Positions 1 through 10,500 of a stretch of DNA of 64,000 nucleotides are shown here, in pieces. The stretch lies in NCBI RefSeq assembly GCF_001921205.1, contig NZ_MSIE01000053.1, positions 18,393 through 82,392 of the forward strand, read 5' to 3'. Under the pieces are notes generated by a model. The model was not told the DNA's origin and searched no databases. It saw only the letters and a program-made list of their open reading frames with translations. This DNA is from Actinophytocola xanthii (GTDB lineage: Bacteria > Actinomycetota > Actinomycetes > Mycobacteriales > Pseudonocardiaceae). Within the stretch, counting starts at the first letter, position 1. Each line of letters begins with the position of its first letter. Made by a program: the position numbers and the translations under genes.

Positions 1-1211
<1,211 letters not shown>

Positions 1212-1418
1212 TGGTGCGCCTCCTGCGCTCATCGCCGTATAGGTAGCCCGATCGGGAAGCCCAGACCAGGCAAAACCCTACCGACGGTGGTGGGTGTGCC
1301 GGGCCTCGTTAGTCCGATCGGTACTGCGCGAGGGAGCGTATCCCCTCGGTGTGCCGACCGTCACCTGGGGGCACGGGTTTAACCCAGCTGTGGGCCGGCT
1401 GTTACAAGCTCGTCCAGG

Positions 1419-2069
1419 TCAGGCCTCGGAGGCCACCCAACCACGGCGTTCGCCCTCGCCGATGATCGCTTCGGCGGCCGCCCCGAGGGCCCGCGAGGCC
1501 TCGGCGATCGCCGAGGTCCGGGCGCGGGAGACGGCCGCGGTGACCCCGGGTGTGCGCCAGGTGCCGCCGCGGGCCATCCAGTTGAGCAGCAGCGGCTCGA
1601 GCCGGTCCAGGGCCTTGGCGAAGCGCGCCTCGGGCGTGCTCTTGGCCTCGAACTCGTCCCAGAGCCCGCGCAGCAGCGTCGCCTGGTCGGCGGGCAGCAA
1701 CCCGAACAGCCGGTCCGCCGCCGCCCGCTCGCGAGCCTCCTGGGTTGCCGCGCCCACGGTGTCGTAGAGCGGGGTGTCCCCCGCGTAGATCTCGACCAGG
1801 TCGTGCACGACGACGAGCGCCATCGTGTGCCCGACGTCGATGGGCTCGTCGGCGTACTCGGCGAGCAGGATCACCATCAGCGCCAGGTGCCAGGAGTGCT
1901 CGGCGTCGTTCTCTCGGCGCGCCGCGGCGGCGAGCGGCGACTGCCGCAGCACGGTCTTGAGCCGATCGACCTCGACGACGAAGGCGAGCTGGGCGGCGAG
2001 CCGCTCGTCGAGTTCCTCGGGCAGCGGGTTGCTGGCGGTGAGCAGGTCGGTGAGCAGCGCGTCGTCCAC
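1419..2069 (-). CDS. HD-domain phosphohydrolase (YfbR/HD_3-like nucleotidase family)
   Basis: Predicted metal-dependent phosphohydrolase of 216 residues. The HD-superfamily metal ligands are visible as AEHSWH (H58), VVVHD (H89-D90) and LDRLEPL (D155). The layout matches the HD_3/YfbR group, whose characterised members dephosphorylate deoxynucleoside 5'-monophosphates; activity here is inferred from family. The start is GTG (VDDALLTDLL). The open frame extends far upstream but only as antisense shadow of the protease gene next door, and homology begins at this GTG. It stands alone between a small membrane-protein gene and the subtilisin-like protease. Confidence 0.85.
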   Translation of the reverse strand: MDDALLTDLLTASNPLPEELDERLAAQLAFVVEVDRLKTVLRQSPLAAAARRENDAEHSWHLALMVILLAEYADEPIDVGHTMALVVVHDLVEIYAGDTPLYDTVGAATQEARERAAADRLFGLLPADQATLLRGLWDEFEAKSTPEARFAKALDRLEPLLLNWMARGGTWRTPGVTAAVSRARTSAIAEASRALGAAAEAIIGEGERRGWVASEA

Positions 2070-2137
2070 GCCCGGACCCTCGCAGGTGACCGGCGCCGGG
2101 GCAAGGCGATTTGCCCGCCCGCCCCGGCGCGCGCCGA

Positions 2138-5100
2138 CTACTTCAGCGCGTAGGCACGGATGATCGTGTGCTTGGCGGTGTTGCCGTCGGCGTCGGACAC
2201 CGACGCCCGCAGCGACGCGAACGTCGCGCCCTTCGGGTGGTCGACCTCGGCCACCCACTGGCTCCGGTCGGCGGACAACCGCACCGGCTTCCAGGTGGCG
2301 CCGTCGTCGTAGGAGACCTCGACCGCGGGCCTGTTCACCCCGTCCGGGGTGGCGGAGCCGTTGCGCTGGACGTAGACGGGGAACCGGAACCGCTTGCCCG
2401 CCTTCGCCGCGTTGTGGTCGTCCAGGTTCGGCGCGAACCGCACCGCGAGCAATGGGAGCGGCGTGAACTCCGTGGCCGGCGTGGTGTCCGAGGTGAACGT
2501 CCACTCCGAACTCATCTTGGTGGACAAGGTGCTCGGACGTTCGTCGACCATTCTGACCGTGTAGCGCGACTCCCCCGGCGGCACGAGGAACACCGCGTAC
2601 CCGTGCCAGCCCTCCTCGTGGATCAGCTCGTCCCCCCGGTACACCTGGGTCGAGCCCGAGCCGAGAACCGACCAACCCTCCCGCCTGGGGTCCTGGTCGC
2701 TGTGCAACCCGATGCTGAGCTGGATGGCGTCGCCCTGTCGCCACGACGCCTCGGCGGGTTTCGCCATCGGCGGCTGGCTGGGCCCGAAGACACCGACGTT
2801 CCAGCGTTCGGTCACGGTCCTGCCCCGCCGGTACACGACGGGCGTGGTGGCCCGGAAGACCGTGTCGGTACTGAACGAGTCGGGGGCGAGCTCCTCGAAG
2901 TACGGGTACCACGGCTCGTTCGGTGAGTAGTACTCGGTGAGCGTCGCCGGCAAGTTCATGGTGACGTAGAACTCCCGGCGGCCGGTGTAGTGGGGCAGTC
3001 CCACGGCGTACTCCCCGCGCACCGTGGCCAGCTCCCGGTCGCCCACGTGCGTCGTGAGGTCCGCCGGGACACCACCGCTCCGATCGCGGTGCCGCACGTT
3101 GTACAGGTACGGACTGGCGTGGAAGCCCTGCCCCGAGCTGTCGGGCCTGGCCAGCTGGGTCTCGAGGGCCACGTTGAACCGTCCCGGCGCACTGGTTCTC
3201 GACGGGAGTACGGCGATCTTGTCGAGGCTCGTGGCGACCAGTTGTTCGCCGACCGTTCCCCAGTCCGCCGTGACCTCCGTCGACAGCTTCGCCGCGAACG
3301 AGCGAGCCTCCGGCCGGTCCACGGTGATCCCCGGTCGCACGGCGTCCCGGAGGTCGAAGACGTACCGGCCGGGTCCCGTCACGTTGATCCCCGGCTCCGC
3401 GACGAGGACGGCGGCCGCACCATCAGCTCGACTGATGCTTCCGTCCAGGGAGTAGCGGCCGACGGGCAGCCGGACAGTCACCGGGCCCGACTCGTCCAGG
3501 GGGACCCAGCTCGCCGTCTGGTTGTCGAGGTCCACCAACCTGGCCAGGTAGTCGCTCGTCGGCGCACCGTTCTCGTCCAGGAAGCTCAGCGTCACCTCGT
3601 AGCTCTCCACCTCTCGCGTGACCGTGACCGGGGTGCGCAGGGCGAGCTGCCCGACCGACGCGACGACGGCACCGTCGTAGCCGCCGTCCACCGTGCCGAC
3701 CCGGGTGTCAGCGGTCAGCACGACCTCGGCACTTCCCCCTGGGGCGAGGGTCACCTGGTCGTGGGACAGGGTGAACATGCCCGCGGGGGCCGGCCCGCCG
3801 TTGGCGTCCTCGACCTCCACCGCCACGTTCAGCGTCACGGGCTCGGTTCCGGTGTTGCGGTAGGTGATCGTTCTGGTGATCGGCTCGTCGTCGTTGTGCG
3901 GCCACAGGACCGTGCCGAGGCCGATGCTCGGCGGGGAGACCACCACGGGGTTGCGCATCGCCGCGGCGAGGTCCACCCGCCCGGCGCCCTGGTCGACCGC
4001 CGGCCGGTCGGGGTTCGGCACGGCCGTGGCCATCAGCCCGGACTTCAGTGCCTCCGGGGACAAGTCCGGGTGCCGCCCGGCGAGGATCGCCGCCGCGCCG
4101 GCCGCGTGCGGAACGGCCATGGACGTCCCGGACAGCGACACGTGGCGGTCGCCGACGGGGGTGCCGATCTGGCTGTTCGCGGCCCTCGCGGCCACGATGT
4201 CCACCCCGGGTGCGGTGAGGTCCGGCTTGATCGCGCCGTCGGAGCGGGGACCACGGCTGGAGAAGTCCGCGAGCTGGTCCTCCCGGTCCACCGCACCAAC
4301 GGTCAGTGCGGCGTCCGCGGCGGCCGGGCTGCCGATGTTGCTCAGGCCCGTGTTGCCCGACGCGACCACGAACAGCGTTCCGGTCTCCGCGGTGAGGGAG
4401 TTGATCGCCTGCGACATCGGGTCGCTGCCGTCGCTCGACCCGCTGGAGCCGAGGCTCATGTTGACCACGTCAACGCCACTGCGGGCGGCCCACTCCATTC
4501 CCGCGATAGCCCACGACTCGTAGCCGCCGCCGACGTCGTCCAGCACCTTGCCGTTCAGCAGCGCGGCGTCCGGTGCCACCCCCCGATACCGCTCGCCCGC
4601 GCCGGTGACGATCGACGCGACGTGGGTACCGTGGCCGAATCGGTCGTCCGTGCCGCTCTCGCCACCGGTGAAGTCCTGCGCCCCGACCACCGCGTCGGCC
4701 AGGTCCGGGTGCGTGACGTCGATGCCGGTGTCCAGCACCGCGACCGTCGTGCCGGCGCCGGTGAACCCCGCCTCCCACGCCTCGGGCGCACCGATCTGCG
4801 GCACGCTGTAATCCAGCGAGGCGCGGACCGGTGCGTCGAGCCAGATCTTCCTCGCCGTCGCCAGGGCTCCGTTCCACAGCGCCGCGTTCGGGTCCGCCTC
4901 GACGGCGACGGCGCTCACCGCCGGCAGCTCGCGAACCGTTCTCGCGCCCGCCGCCCGCGGCGTCCGCCCGGGATAGTCCACGATCAGCGGCAACCGGTCG
5001 CGGTGAGCGTCGTCGTACTCGGCCTCGACGAGCCCGGTCACGTCGAACAACCGCTCGTCCACCCGCCCTGAGGAGATGTCGGCCAGCACGTCACCCGGCA

Positions 5101-5362
5101 CCACGTGCACGTGCCCGTCCGGATCGGTGCGCGAGTGGAACACGATGTGCTCCCGCCCCTTCGCCGCCCGCACGTCGACACCTCGCGGGCCGCCCATGGT
5201 CACCACGTCACCGGTGACCAACGTGACCGTCGCCTCGGGTTCCCCTCGCTGCGGCAACGCCCGCGGTTCGGCCGAGGCCGGGTTCCCACCGAACGTGGCG
5301 GCGCTCGTGGCCACCACGATGACCAGACCCGCGACCAGTGTGCGGGCATGCCTGTGGAACAT
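2138..5362 (-). CDS. Secreted subtilisin-like serine protease (S8 family), 1074 aa
   Basis: Large exported S8 peptidase. A signal peptide (RTLVAGLVIVVATSAATF) precedes a propeptide-like region (residues 40-180) beginning with ATVTLVTGDVV, common in actinobacterial S8 proteases. The catalytic domain spans roughly 190-470. The triad is Asp211 (VAVLDTGID), His244 (GHGTHVAS) and Ser414 (SGTSMAVPHA), with oxyanion Asn337 (ASGNTG). About 600 residues follow, probably beta-sandwich modules, with no motif I recognise. The ATG at 5362 has the strong site GGGGGAGGACGA just upstream; a longer frame begins 18 codons earlier without one. The small secreted-protein gene upstream shares the GGAGGACGAATG start context. 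Substrate unknown; probably nutritional or envelope proteolysis outside the cell. Confidence 0.93.
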   Translation of the reverse strand: MFHRHARTLVAGLVIVVATSAATFGGNPASAEPRALPQRGEPEATVTLVTGDVVTMGGPRGVDVRAAKGREHIVFHSRTDPDGHVHVVPGDVLADISSGRVDERLFDVTGLVEAEYDDAHRDRLPLIVDYPGRTPRAAGARTVRELPAVSAVAVEADPNAALWNGALATARKIWLDAPVRASLDYSVPQIGAPEAWEAGFTGAGTTVAVLDTGIDVTHPDLADAVVGAQDFTGGESGTDDRFGHGTHVASIVTGAGERYRGVAPDAALLNGKVLDDVGGGYESWAIAGMEWAARSGVDVVNMSLGSSGSSDGSDPMSQAINSLTAETGTLFVVASGNTGLSNIGSPAAADAALTVGAVDREDQLADFSSRGPRSDGAIKPDLTAPGVDIVAARAANSQIGTPVGDRHVSLSGTSMAVPHAAGAAAILAGRHPDLSPEALKSGLMATAVPNPDRPAVDQGAGRVDLAAAMRNPVVVSPPSIGLGTVLWPHNDDEPITRTITYRNTGTEPVTLNVAVEVEDANGGPAPAGMFTLSHDQVTLAPGGSAEVVLTADTRVGTVDGGYDGAVVASVGQLALRTPVTVTREVESYEVTLSFLDENGAPTSDYLARLVDLDNQTASWVPLDESGPVTVRLPVGRYSLDGSISRADGAAAVLVAEPGINVTGPGRYVFDLRDAVRPGITVDRPEARSFAAKLSTEVTADWGTVGEQLVATSLDKIAVLPSRTSAPGRFNVALETQLARPDSSGQGFHASPYLYNVRHRDRSGGVPADLTTHVGDRELATVRGEYAVGLPHYTGRREFYVTMNLPATLTEYYSPNEPWYPYFEELAPDSFSTDTVFRATTPVVYRRGRTVTERWNVGVFGPSQPPMAKPAEASWRQGDAIQLSIGLHSDQDPRREGWSVLGSGSTQVYRGDELIHEEGWHGYAVFLVPPGESRYTVRMVDERPSTLSTKMSSEWTFTSDTTPATEFTPLPLLAVRFAPNLDDHNAAKAGKRFRFPVYVQRNGSATPDGVNRPAVEVSYDDGATWKPVRLSADRSQWVAEVDHPKGATFASLRASVSDADGNTAKHTIIRAYALK

Positions 5363-5444
5363 TCGTCCTCCCCCTGTGAGTGGTTGCGGCCGCCGTGACC
5401 GGGACCGGTGACACACGCTGTCCGTGGGAGCCCGTGAGCTGTCT

Positions 5445-5473
5445 GGCCGGACGACGTTCGACGCCGTCCGGCC
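5445..5473 (-). terminator. Hairpin between small secreted protein gene and S8 protease gene
   Basis: Inverted repeat GGCCGGACG / CGTCCGGCC with an 11-nt loop, placed after the stop of the small secreted protein and before the protease start, both leftward. There is no U-tract, which is common for actinobacterial hairpin terminators, so function is only inferred. If active, it would separate the two genes transcriptionally. Confidence 0.35.
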
Positions 5474-5509
5474 GCACCTGCTCGCGTTCTGACCTCGTGG
5501 GACCGGGCT

Positions 5510-5800
5510 TCAGCGGGCGGGCAGGCGTTCGACGAGCCCGTCCAGTTCGAACATCAGCTCCGAGCCGTCGACCACCCCGTCGGCATGTATCACCCGCACC
5601 ACCACGCGTCCGGTCGCGTCGACGAACTCGCGGACCAACGGCCCGTTACCGGGCTCGAAGGTGGGCGTCGCCGGGCCTTCCCCTGGTGGCACCGACCGCG
5701 GCTGCGCGGCGGCAGAACCTCCGCCGATGGCGATGGCGGCACTGGTGATTGCGCCGACGGCCAGGCTCACGACCATCGCCCGGGCAAGCTTGGGGTTCAT
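5510..5800 (-). CDS. Small secreted protein, unknown function
   Basis: A 96-residue product with a clear signal peptide (MVVSLAVGAITSAAIAIGGG, cleavage probably after SAAAQ) and a mature part of about 65 residues rich in acidic and valine residues. No family recognised. The ATG at 5800 is preceded by GGAGGACGA, the same start context as the downstream S8 protease. Position just upstream of the protease could suggest a partner such as a protease inhibitor or chaperone, but a hairpin lies between them and no inhibitor motif is visible, so that is speculation. Confidence 0.65.
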   Translation of the reverse strand: MNPKLARAMVVSLAVGAITSAAIAIGGGSAAAQPRSVPPGEGPATPTFEPGNGPLVREFVDATGRVVVRVIHADGVVDGSELMFELDGLVERLPAR

Positions 5801-5887
5801 TCGTCCTCCGCGGTCCACGTGGCGACCCTCGTGACCACCACCTACTGACAGAACGCGGAGTGGGGCTTACCGGGTTGCCCGGCGGAG

Positions 5888-6238
5888 TCAGCCGCAGTCG
5901 GTGCCGTCCACCGCTCGGACGTACTCGGCGAAGACCCAGCGGCCGTCGGTGAGCTTGCGGAAGCCGTCCTGGACGACGGTGGTCGCGTCGACCTCCTCGC
6001 CCTCGGCGAGCTGGTCCACCACGTTGGCCGGGTTCTCCGCGGGCGCGGAGCGCACGTTCAGGTCGGCGACGGTGGCCTCCACCCGGCAGGGGGCCGAGCC
6101 GGTGTCCGAGGCCGGTTCGGCGTTGCTCTGGACGGCGCGTTGCTCGGAGCCCTGCACGTAGAGCATCCAGACGAACAGTCCGAGCGCCAACGCGATCAGG
6201 ACCCGCTTGGCGTTCCACTTCACGTTCAGCACCTTCAT
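5888..6238 (-). CDS. Membrane-anchored SH3-domain protein
   Basis: Product of 116 residues. One N-terminal membrane span (RVLIALALGLFVWMLYV) is followed by a polar stretch and a bacterial SH3 (SH3_3-like) domain over residues about 50-110, with the typical VADLNVRSAPAENPANVV opening and a GRWVFAEYV strand near the end. Such domains often bind peptidoglycan or envelope ligands; the ligand here is unknown. The ATG at 6238 has GGGAGC 6-7 nt upstream. A TTG five codons earlier is possible but would destroy that spacing. It lies alone, leftward, between the small secreted protein and icd. Confidence 0.75.
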   Translation of the reverse strand: MKVLNVKWNAKRVLIALALGLFVWMLYVQGSEQRAVQSNAEPASDTGSAPCRVEATVADLNVRSAPAENPANVVDQLAEGEEVDATTVVQDGFRKLTDGRWVFAEYVRAVDGTDCG

Positions 6239-6383
6239 GGAACCCGCTCCCAACGGACGTCGTCAGCGCCTGCCACAGATATAGCCCAGGGCGCTCGGGT
6301 CCGAAACGAGCGGGGCCGTGAACCACTCGCAGGATGCAACGGCCCGGCCGGGAAGCGACGTTCCGTCACGGCACGTGCAGACG

Positions 6384-6421
6384 CACGGACGGCGCCACCG
6401 CTGGCGGTGGCGCCGTCCGTG
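6384..6421 (-). terminator. Strong hairpin terminator of icd
   Basis: Perfect 17-bp inverted repeat CACGGACGGCGCCACCG / CGGTGGCGCCGTCCGTG around the tetraloop CTGG, starting 13 nt after the icd stop codon. The long, GC-rich stem is typical of an actinobacterial intrinsic terminator without a U-run. Confidence 0.85.
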
Positions 6422-6434
6422 TCCAGCTCAAGCC

Positions 6435-7655
6435 TCAGGCGGAGGCCATCTTCTTCTGCAGGTTCTCGTCCAGCGTCGCGAGGAACTCCTCGGTGGTCTG
6501 GAACTCCTGGTCCTTGCCGACCAGCAGGGCCAGGTCCTTGGTCATCTTGCCGCTCTCGACGGTCTCGATGATCACCTGCTCGAGCGTGTGCGCGAAGCCG
6601 GAGACCTCGGGCGTGCCGTCCTGCTTGCCCCGGGCGTCGAGGCCGCGGGTCCAGGCGAAGATCGACGCGATCGGGTTGGTCGAGGTCGGCTTGCCGGCCT
6701 GGTGCTGGCGGTAGTGCCTGGTCACCGTGCCGTGTGCGGCCTCGGCCTCGACCTTGCCGTCCGGGGTCATCAGCACCGAGGTCATCAGGCCGAGCGAGCC
6801 GAAGCCCTGCGCCACCGTGTCGGACTGCACGTCGCCGTCGTAGTTCTTGCACGCCCAGACGTAGCCGCCCTCCCACTTGAGCGCGGCGGCGACCATGTCG
6901 TCGATGAGCCGGTGCTCGTAGGTCAGGCCCTTGGCGTCGAACTCCGACTTGAACTCGTTCTCGAAGATCTCGGCGAACACGTCCTTGAACATGCCGTCGT
7001 AGGCCTTGAGAATCGTGTTCTTCGTCGACATGTAGACCGGGAAGCCGCGCTCGAGGCCGTAGCGCAGGGATGCGCGGGCGAAGTCCTCGATCGACTTGCG
7101 GTAGTTGTACATGCCGACCGCGACACCGCCCCCCTCGGGGAAGTTCGCGACCTCGAACTCCATCGGCTCACCCCCGTCGGCCGGGGTGTAGGTGACGGTC
7201 AGGGTGCCGGGGCCGGGAACCTTGAAGTCCGTCGCCTTGTACTGGTCGCCGTGGGCGTGACGGCCGATGATGATCGGCTTGGTCCACCCGGGCACCAGCC
7301 GCGGGATGTTCGAGATGACGATCGGCTCACGGAAGATCACGCCGCCGAGGATGTTGCGGATGGTGCCGTTGGGGCTCCGCCACATCTTCTTCAGCCCGAA
7401 CTCCTCGACCCGCGCCTCGTCCGGGGTGATCGTGGCGCACTTGACGCCGACCCCGTGCCGTGCGATGGCGTTCGCCGCGTCGACCGTGACCTGGTCGTCG
7501 GTGGCGTCCCGGTGCTCGATGCCCAGGTCGTAGTAGTCCAGGTTGACGTCCAGGTACGGGTGGATCAGCTTGTCCTTGATGAACTGCCAGATGATGCGGG
7601 TCATCTCGTCGCCGTCGAGCTCGACGACCGTCCCCTGGACCTTGATCTTGGCCAT
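6435..7655 (-). CDS. icd: NADP-dependent isocitrate dehydrogenase (homodimeric, eukaryotic-like type)
   Basis: Converts isocitrate to 2-oxoglutarate and CO2 with NADP+ in the TCA cycle. The 406-residue length and sequence ([10 protein letters not shown] near the N-terminus, [12 protein letters not shown] substrate loop, NYDGDVQSD metal-binding segment, [12 protein letters not shown] coenzyme region) fit the subfamily shared with eukaryotic cytosolic enzymes, not the E. coli type. The start [12 protein letters not shown] has GAGAGGAG about 11 nt upstream; a 13-codon longer frame has no support. A strong terminator follows the stop, so it looks monocistronic. Confidence 0.96.
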   Translation of the reverse strand: MAKIKVQGTVVELDGDEMTRIIWQFIKDKLIHPYLDVNLDYYDLGIEHRDATDDQVTVDAANAIARHGVGVKCATITPDEARVEEFGLKKMWRSPNGTIRNILGGVIFREPIVISNIPRLVPGWTKPIIIGRHAHGDQYKATDFKVPGPGTLTVTYTPADGGEPMEFEVANFPEGGGVAVGMYNYRKSIEDFARASLRYGLERGFPVYMSTKNTILKAYDGMFKDVFAEIFENEFKSEFDAKGLTYEHRLIDDMVAAALKWEGGYVWACKNYDGDVQSDTVAQGFGSLGLMTSVLMTPDGKVEAEAAHGTVTRHYRQHQAGKPTSTNPIASIFAWTRGLDARGKQDGTPEVSGFAHTLEQVIIETVESGKMTKDLALLVGKDQEFQTTEEFLATLDENLQKKMASA

Positions 7656-7715
7656 GTGCCGGGATGCTCCTCTCGCGTCCTCGCCCCTAGTCAACCAAAC
7701 GGTACACGCGTACTG

Positions 7716-8882
7716 CTATCGCTGCTCCGCCGGCCGCGCCAAGCCGGCCACGGCCGCGATGATCCGCTCCGTGATCTCCGGCTGCACCTCGCCGCCCATG
7801 TGCAGGGTGTTGACCGAGAACACCGCGCGCCGGGACAGGTCGCGGGTCGCCGCCATACCGTTGTTGTAGCCAGGCCGGTCGCCGGTCTTGCCCCAGAACT
7901 CGACCTTGCCCATGACGAACTTGGCCAGGCCGTGCCCCAGGTGGGCGCGCGGGTTGTTGGCAGGGTTGGTGTCCCCGTCGTAGGCCGGCACGTTTGGGAC
8001 CTCGAACAACAGCGCGGTCTGCGCCGGGGGCAGCAGCCGCCCGGAGAACAGTGCGACCAGGAACCGGTCGAGGTCGGGCGCGTTGGAGATCATCTCGGCG
8101 GCCGCCCACTGGAAGGTCGGGTTGGCCTCGGTGATGTCGGTGTAGGTCCCGTCGTTCTCCTCGTAACCTCGGGCATGCGGACCATGGATCTGCGTGTCGG
8201 TGCCAGGCACGACGGTGCCGGTGAGGCCGAGTGGCCGGATGATCCCGTCCCGGACCGCGTCCCCGTAGGGCCGGCCGGTCACCCGCTCGATGACCGCGCC
8301 GAGCACCAGGTAGTCGATGTTGCCGTAGCGCTGCTCTGTGCCGGGCTCGAAGAGCATGTCGCGGCCGGTGAACGCGAGGTCGAACAGTTCGGCTGGGGTC
8401 CAGGTGCGGAAGCGGTTGGCGAGGAACCAGTCGGGGTCCTTGTGGTCGATCGGCACACCCGGCAGGCCCGAGGTGTAGGTCAACAGCTGTCGCACGGTGA
8501 CCGGCGCGTAGTCGGCGGGCAGCAGGTCGGGGAGGTAGCTCTGCACGGTGCGGTCAAGGGAGAGCCGGCGCTTGGCGACGAGCTGGAGCGCCGCTGTCGC
8601 GACGAAGGTCTTGGTCATGCTGCCGATCCGGAACCGCCCGCGGATCGGCACCGGCGAACCAGTGTGGATGTTCGCCACCCCGGAGGTGCCCTCCCACTGG
8701 CCCGCGGAACCCCGAACCTGCAGGAGCGCCCCGCTCGCCTCGTCGTTGGGCAGGCCCTCGATCGCCTCGGTCAGCGCGTCGGGGTCCAGCGGCGGCGGCG
8801 GCGTGGTGTCCGCCCCTGCCGCGCCGGCACCGGTGACGGCGAGCGCGGCGGCGACGGTGAGCGTGATGATCGTTCTTCTCAT
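7716..8882 (-). CDS. Secreted serine hydrolase, beta-lactamase/D-Ala-D-Ala carboxypeptidase fold
   Basis: Exported 388-residue member of the class C beta-lactamase-like (R61 carboxypeptidase/esterase) superfamily. A signal peptide (RRTIITLTVAAALAVTGAGA) ends near residue 24. The active-site SxxK is S88-M-T-K91 (IGSMTKTF), the second motif is YGN (EQRYGNIDY) and the third is KTG (FWGKTGDRPGY). The family includes D-Ala-D-Ala peptidases, esterases and amidases, so the substrate is not certain. A paralogue of similar size and layout lies at 46758-47912. The ATG start is at the signal peptide; the upstream open frame is shadow coding. Confidence 0.9.
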   Translation of the reverse strand: MRRTIITLTVAAALAVTGAGAAGADTTPPPPLDPDALTEAIEGLPNDEASGALLQVRGSAGQWEGTSGVANIHTGSPVPIRGRFRIGSMTKTFVATAALQLVAKRRLSLDRTVQSYLPDLLPADYAPVTVRQLLTYTSGLPGVPIDHKDPDWFLANRFRTWTPAELFDLAFTGRDMLFEPGTEQRYGNIDYLVLGAVIERVTGRPYGDAVRDGIIRPLGLTGTVVPGTDTQIHGPHARGYEENDGTYTDITEANPTFQWAAAEMISNAPDLDRFLVALFSGRLLPPAQTALLFEVPNVPAYDGDTNPANNPRAHLGHGLAKFVMGKVEFWGKTGDRPGYNNGMAATRDLSRRAVFSVNTLHMGGEVQPEITERIIAAVAGLARPAEQR

Positions 8883-8962
8883 GCCGCAAGCCTGGCGGCG
8901 GCGGGTGGGGCGGCCATCCGGGAAAGCCCTGTCCCGGCCCCGGAGCCACCCCGGAGAGCGGG

Positions 8963-9526
8963 TCAGGGGCGCGCCCCGGCCCACTCCTCCTCGAGCATCG
9001 CGTAGACGATCTCGTCCGTCCACTGGCCCTTGACGATCTCGTTCTGCACGAAGTGGGCCTCCCGGCGCAGCCCGAGCCTGGCCATGAGCTTCGCCGAGGA
9101 GGTGTTGCGACCGTCGCAGCGGCCGACGATGCGGTGCAGGCCGAGGCCCTCGAAGCCGAGGCGGAGCATCTCGACCGCGGCCTCCCCGGCGTAGCCGTTG
9201 CCGTGGAAGGCCGGGTTGAACACGAAGCCGAACTCGCCCTGACGGTGCTCCGCGGAGTGCCAACCGAGGTTGACCTCGCCGACCAGCTCGCCGGTCTCTC
9301 GGAGCACCACCGCCAGCACCAGGACCTCGCCCGGCTTCTCCAGTGCCGTCACCGCCATCCGGCGCTTGAGCGCCTCCCGGGAGGCCGCGAGGTCCCGAGG
9401 GTCGTTGTAGAGGTAGCGAGCCACCTCGGGGAGCTTCTGGTAGGCGTGTAGGGCGTCGAGGTCCTCGGCGACGAACGGGCGCAGGGTCAGGCGGACGGTC
9501 TCGATCGGGTAGGCAGGTCGCAGCAC
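8963..9526 (-). CDS. GNAT-family N-acetyltransferase (RimJ/RimL-like)
   Basis: Acetyl-CoA-dependent N-acetyltransferase of 187 residues, Acetyltransf_3 type. It shows the start TVRLTLRPFVAEDLDALH, the strand GELVGEVNLGWHS, and the coenzyme A loop FNPAFHGNGYAGEA (residues about 105-118), followed by LGLHRIVGRCDGRNTSSAKL, typical of RimJ/RimL-like enzymes. The substrate may be a protein N-terminus or a small amine; nothing in the context decides. It lies upstream of the serine hydrolase on the same strand, 80 bp apart, possibly a loose operon. Confidence 0.88.
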   Translation of the reverse strand: MLRPAYPIETVRLTLRPFVAEDLDALHAYQKLPEVARYLYNDPRDLAASREALKRRMAVTALEKPGEVLVLAVVLRETGELVGEVNLGWHSAEHRQGEFGFVFNPAFHGNGYAGEAAVEMLRLGFEGLGLHRIVGRCDGRNTSSAKLMARLGLRREAHFVQNEIVKGQWTDEIVYAMLEEEWAGARP

Positions 9527-9535
9527 CCGGGAAAC

Positions 9536-9643
9536 CTATCGCGGCAGGTAAAGCAGCCTGCGCAGGCGGCGGTTGCGCCGCAGGACGTTCCGGGTGACCC
9601 GGATGGACAGCGAACCGACCAGCAAGGAGACCAGGAATCTCAT
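9536..9643 (-). CDS. Possible 35-residue basic peptide
   Basis: Short open frame beginning MRFLVSLLVGSLSIRV and ending in an arginine-rich tail (NVLRRNRRLRRLLYLPR). The hydrophobic start and basic end resemble small membrane-associated peptides. There is no good ribosome-binding site and no recognised family. It ends 9 bp before the GNAT gene start on the same strand. It could be chance coding; listed with low confidence. Confidence 0.25.
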   Translation of the reverse strand: MRFLVSLLVGSLSIRVTRNVLRRNRRLRRLLYLPR

Positions 9644-9783
9644 GCCTGTCAGCATGCGGGCCGGCGCTCGTGAAGTCGTCAACGCGAACGCGACATCCAC
9701 GCTGCACCCTGTGGCGTAGACCACGCCGGCGGCCTACTCTCGCCGTCGTATCCACCCGCGGCCCGCGTGCCATGATGAGCCGC

Positions 9784-10359
9784 ATGGCGACCTGGCTGAC
9801 CACGGACTCCGAGTCGAACGAGCTGCTCGACCGCGAGCCGTTGGCGCTGCTCATCGGGATGCTCCTGGACCAGCAGGTGCCGATCGAGACCGCGTTCGCC
9901 GGCCCGAGGAAGATCCTGGACCGGATCGGCTCGCTGGACGCGCGGGTGATCGCCGAGTACGACCCGGAGAAGTTCGCCGCCGCCTGCTCCACGCCACCCG
10001 CGATCCACCGCTTCCCGGGGTCGATGGCCAAGCGCGTCCAGGCCCTCTGCCAGGAGCTCGTGGACTCCTACGACGGCAGGGCCGAGGCGGTCTGGACCAC
10101 CGGCGACCCGGACGGCGCCGAGGTGCTCCGCCGGCTCAAGGCGCTGCCGGGCTTCGGCGACGGCAAGGCCAAGATCTTCCTCGCGCTGCTGGGCAAGCAG
10201 CGCGGCCTGGCGGCACCCGGCTGGCAGCAGGCGGCCGGCGACTACGCCAGCGCGGGCACGTTCCTGTCTGTAGCCGACATCACCGACCAGGCTTCGCTGC
10301 TCGAGGTCCGGGCCCACAAAAAGGAAATGAAGGCCGCCGCCAAGGCGCGCAAGGCCTGA
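9784..10359 (+). CDS. HhH-GPD-type base excision DNA repair protein
   Basis: Actinobacterial HhH-GPD protein of 191 residues, related to DNA glycosylases that remove damaged bases. The family signature LALLIGMLLDQQVP (residues about 20-33), the GSMAKRVQALCQELV helix, and the helix-hairpin-helix segment LKALPGFGDGKAKIFLALLG (about 120-139) are visible. The C-terminus is lysine-rich (KKEMKAAAKARKA), a common DNA-binding tail. ATGs occur at 9772 and 9784; the MATWLTTD start matches family N-termini, but neither has a clear ribosome-binding site. The specific lesion is unknown. Confidence 0.87.
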   Translation: MATWLTTDSESNELLDREPLALLIGMLLDQQVPIETAFAGPRKILDRIGSLDARVIAEYDPEKFAAACSTPPAIHRFPGSMAKRVQALCQELVDSYDGRAEAVWTTGDPDGAEVLRRLKALPGFGDGKAKIFLALLGKQRGLAAPGWQQAAGDYASAGTFLSVADITDQASLLEVRAHKKEMKAAAKARKA

Positions 10360-10446
10360 TTGCTCACATCTCCGGGCCAGATCACTACCCTGGGCAGCTG
10401 TTCAGACACGGACAGAGACTGCTCTCTCGGGTTATTCCGCGATTTT

Positions 10447-10466
10447 GGTGAGTATTTGGTCTCACC
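10447..10466. promoter_or_regulatory. Inverted repeat upstream of conservon operon
   Basis: GGTGAG-N8-CTCACC inverted repeat in an AT-richer stretch (10430-10530) ahead of the conservon promoter. It lies about 35 bp upstream of the predicted -35 box, where an activator or repressor could bind. No specific regulator is assigned. Confidence 0.3.
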
Positions 10467-10500
10467 GACTTACTGTTGGGTAACTTGTCACAACGCATAT

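Noticed and set aside
1233..1418. 186-bp gap that might hold a small RNA
   Set aside because: No clear promoter, stem-loop or tRNA-like structure could be recognised by eye.
2990..5071. 693-codon plus-strand open frame opposite the S8 protease
   Set aside because: Shadow of a gene with a complete catalytic triad; no ribosome-binding site or recognisable fold.
6318..9005. 895-codon open frame on the plus strand across icd and the serine hydrolase
   Set aside because: It is antisense to two well supported genes and its translation is compositionally typical of GC-rich shadow frames, with no domain.
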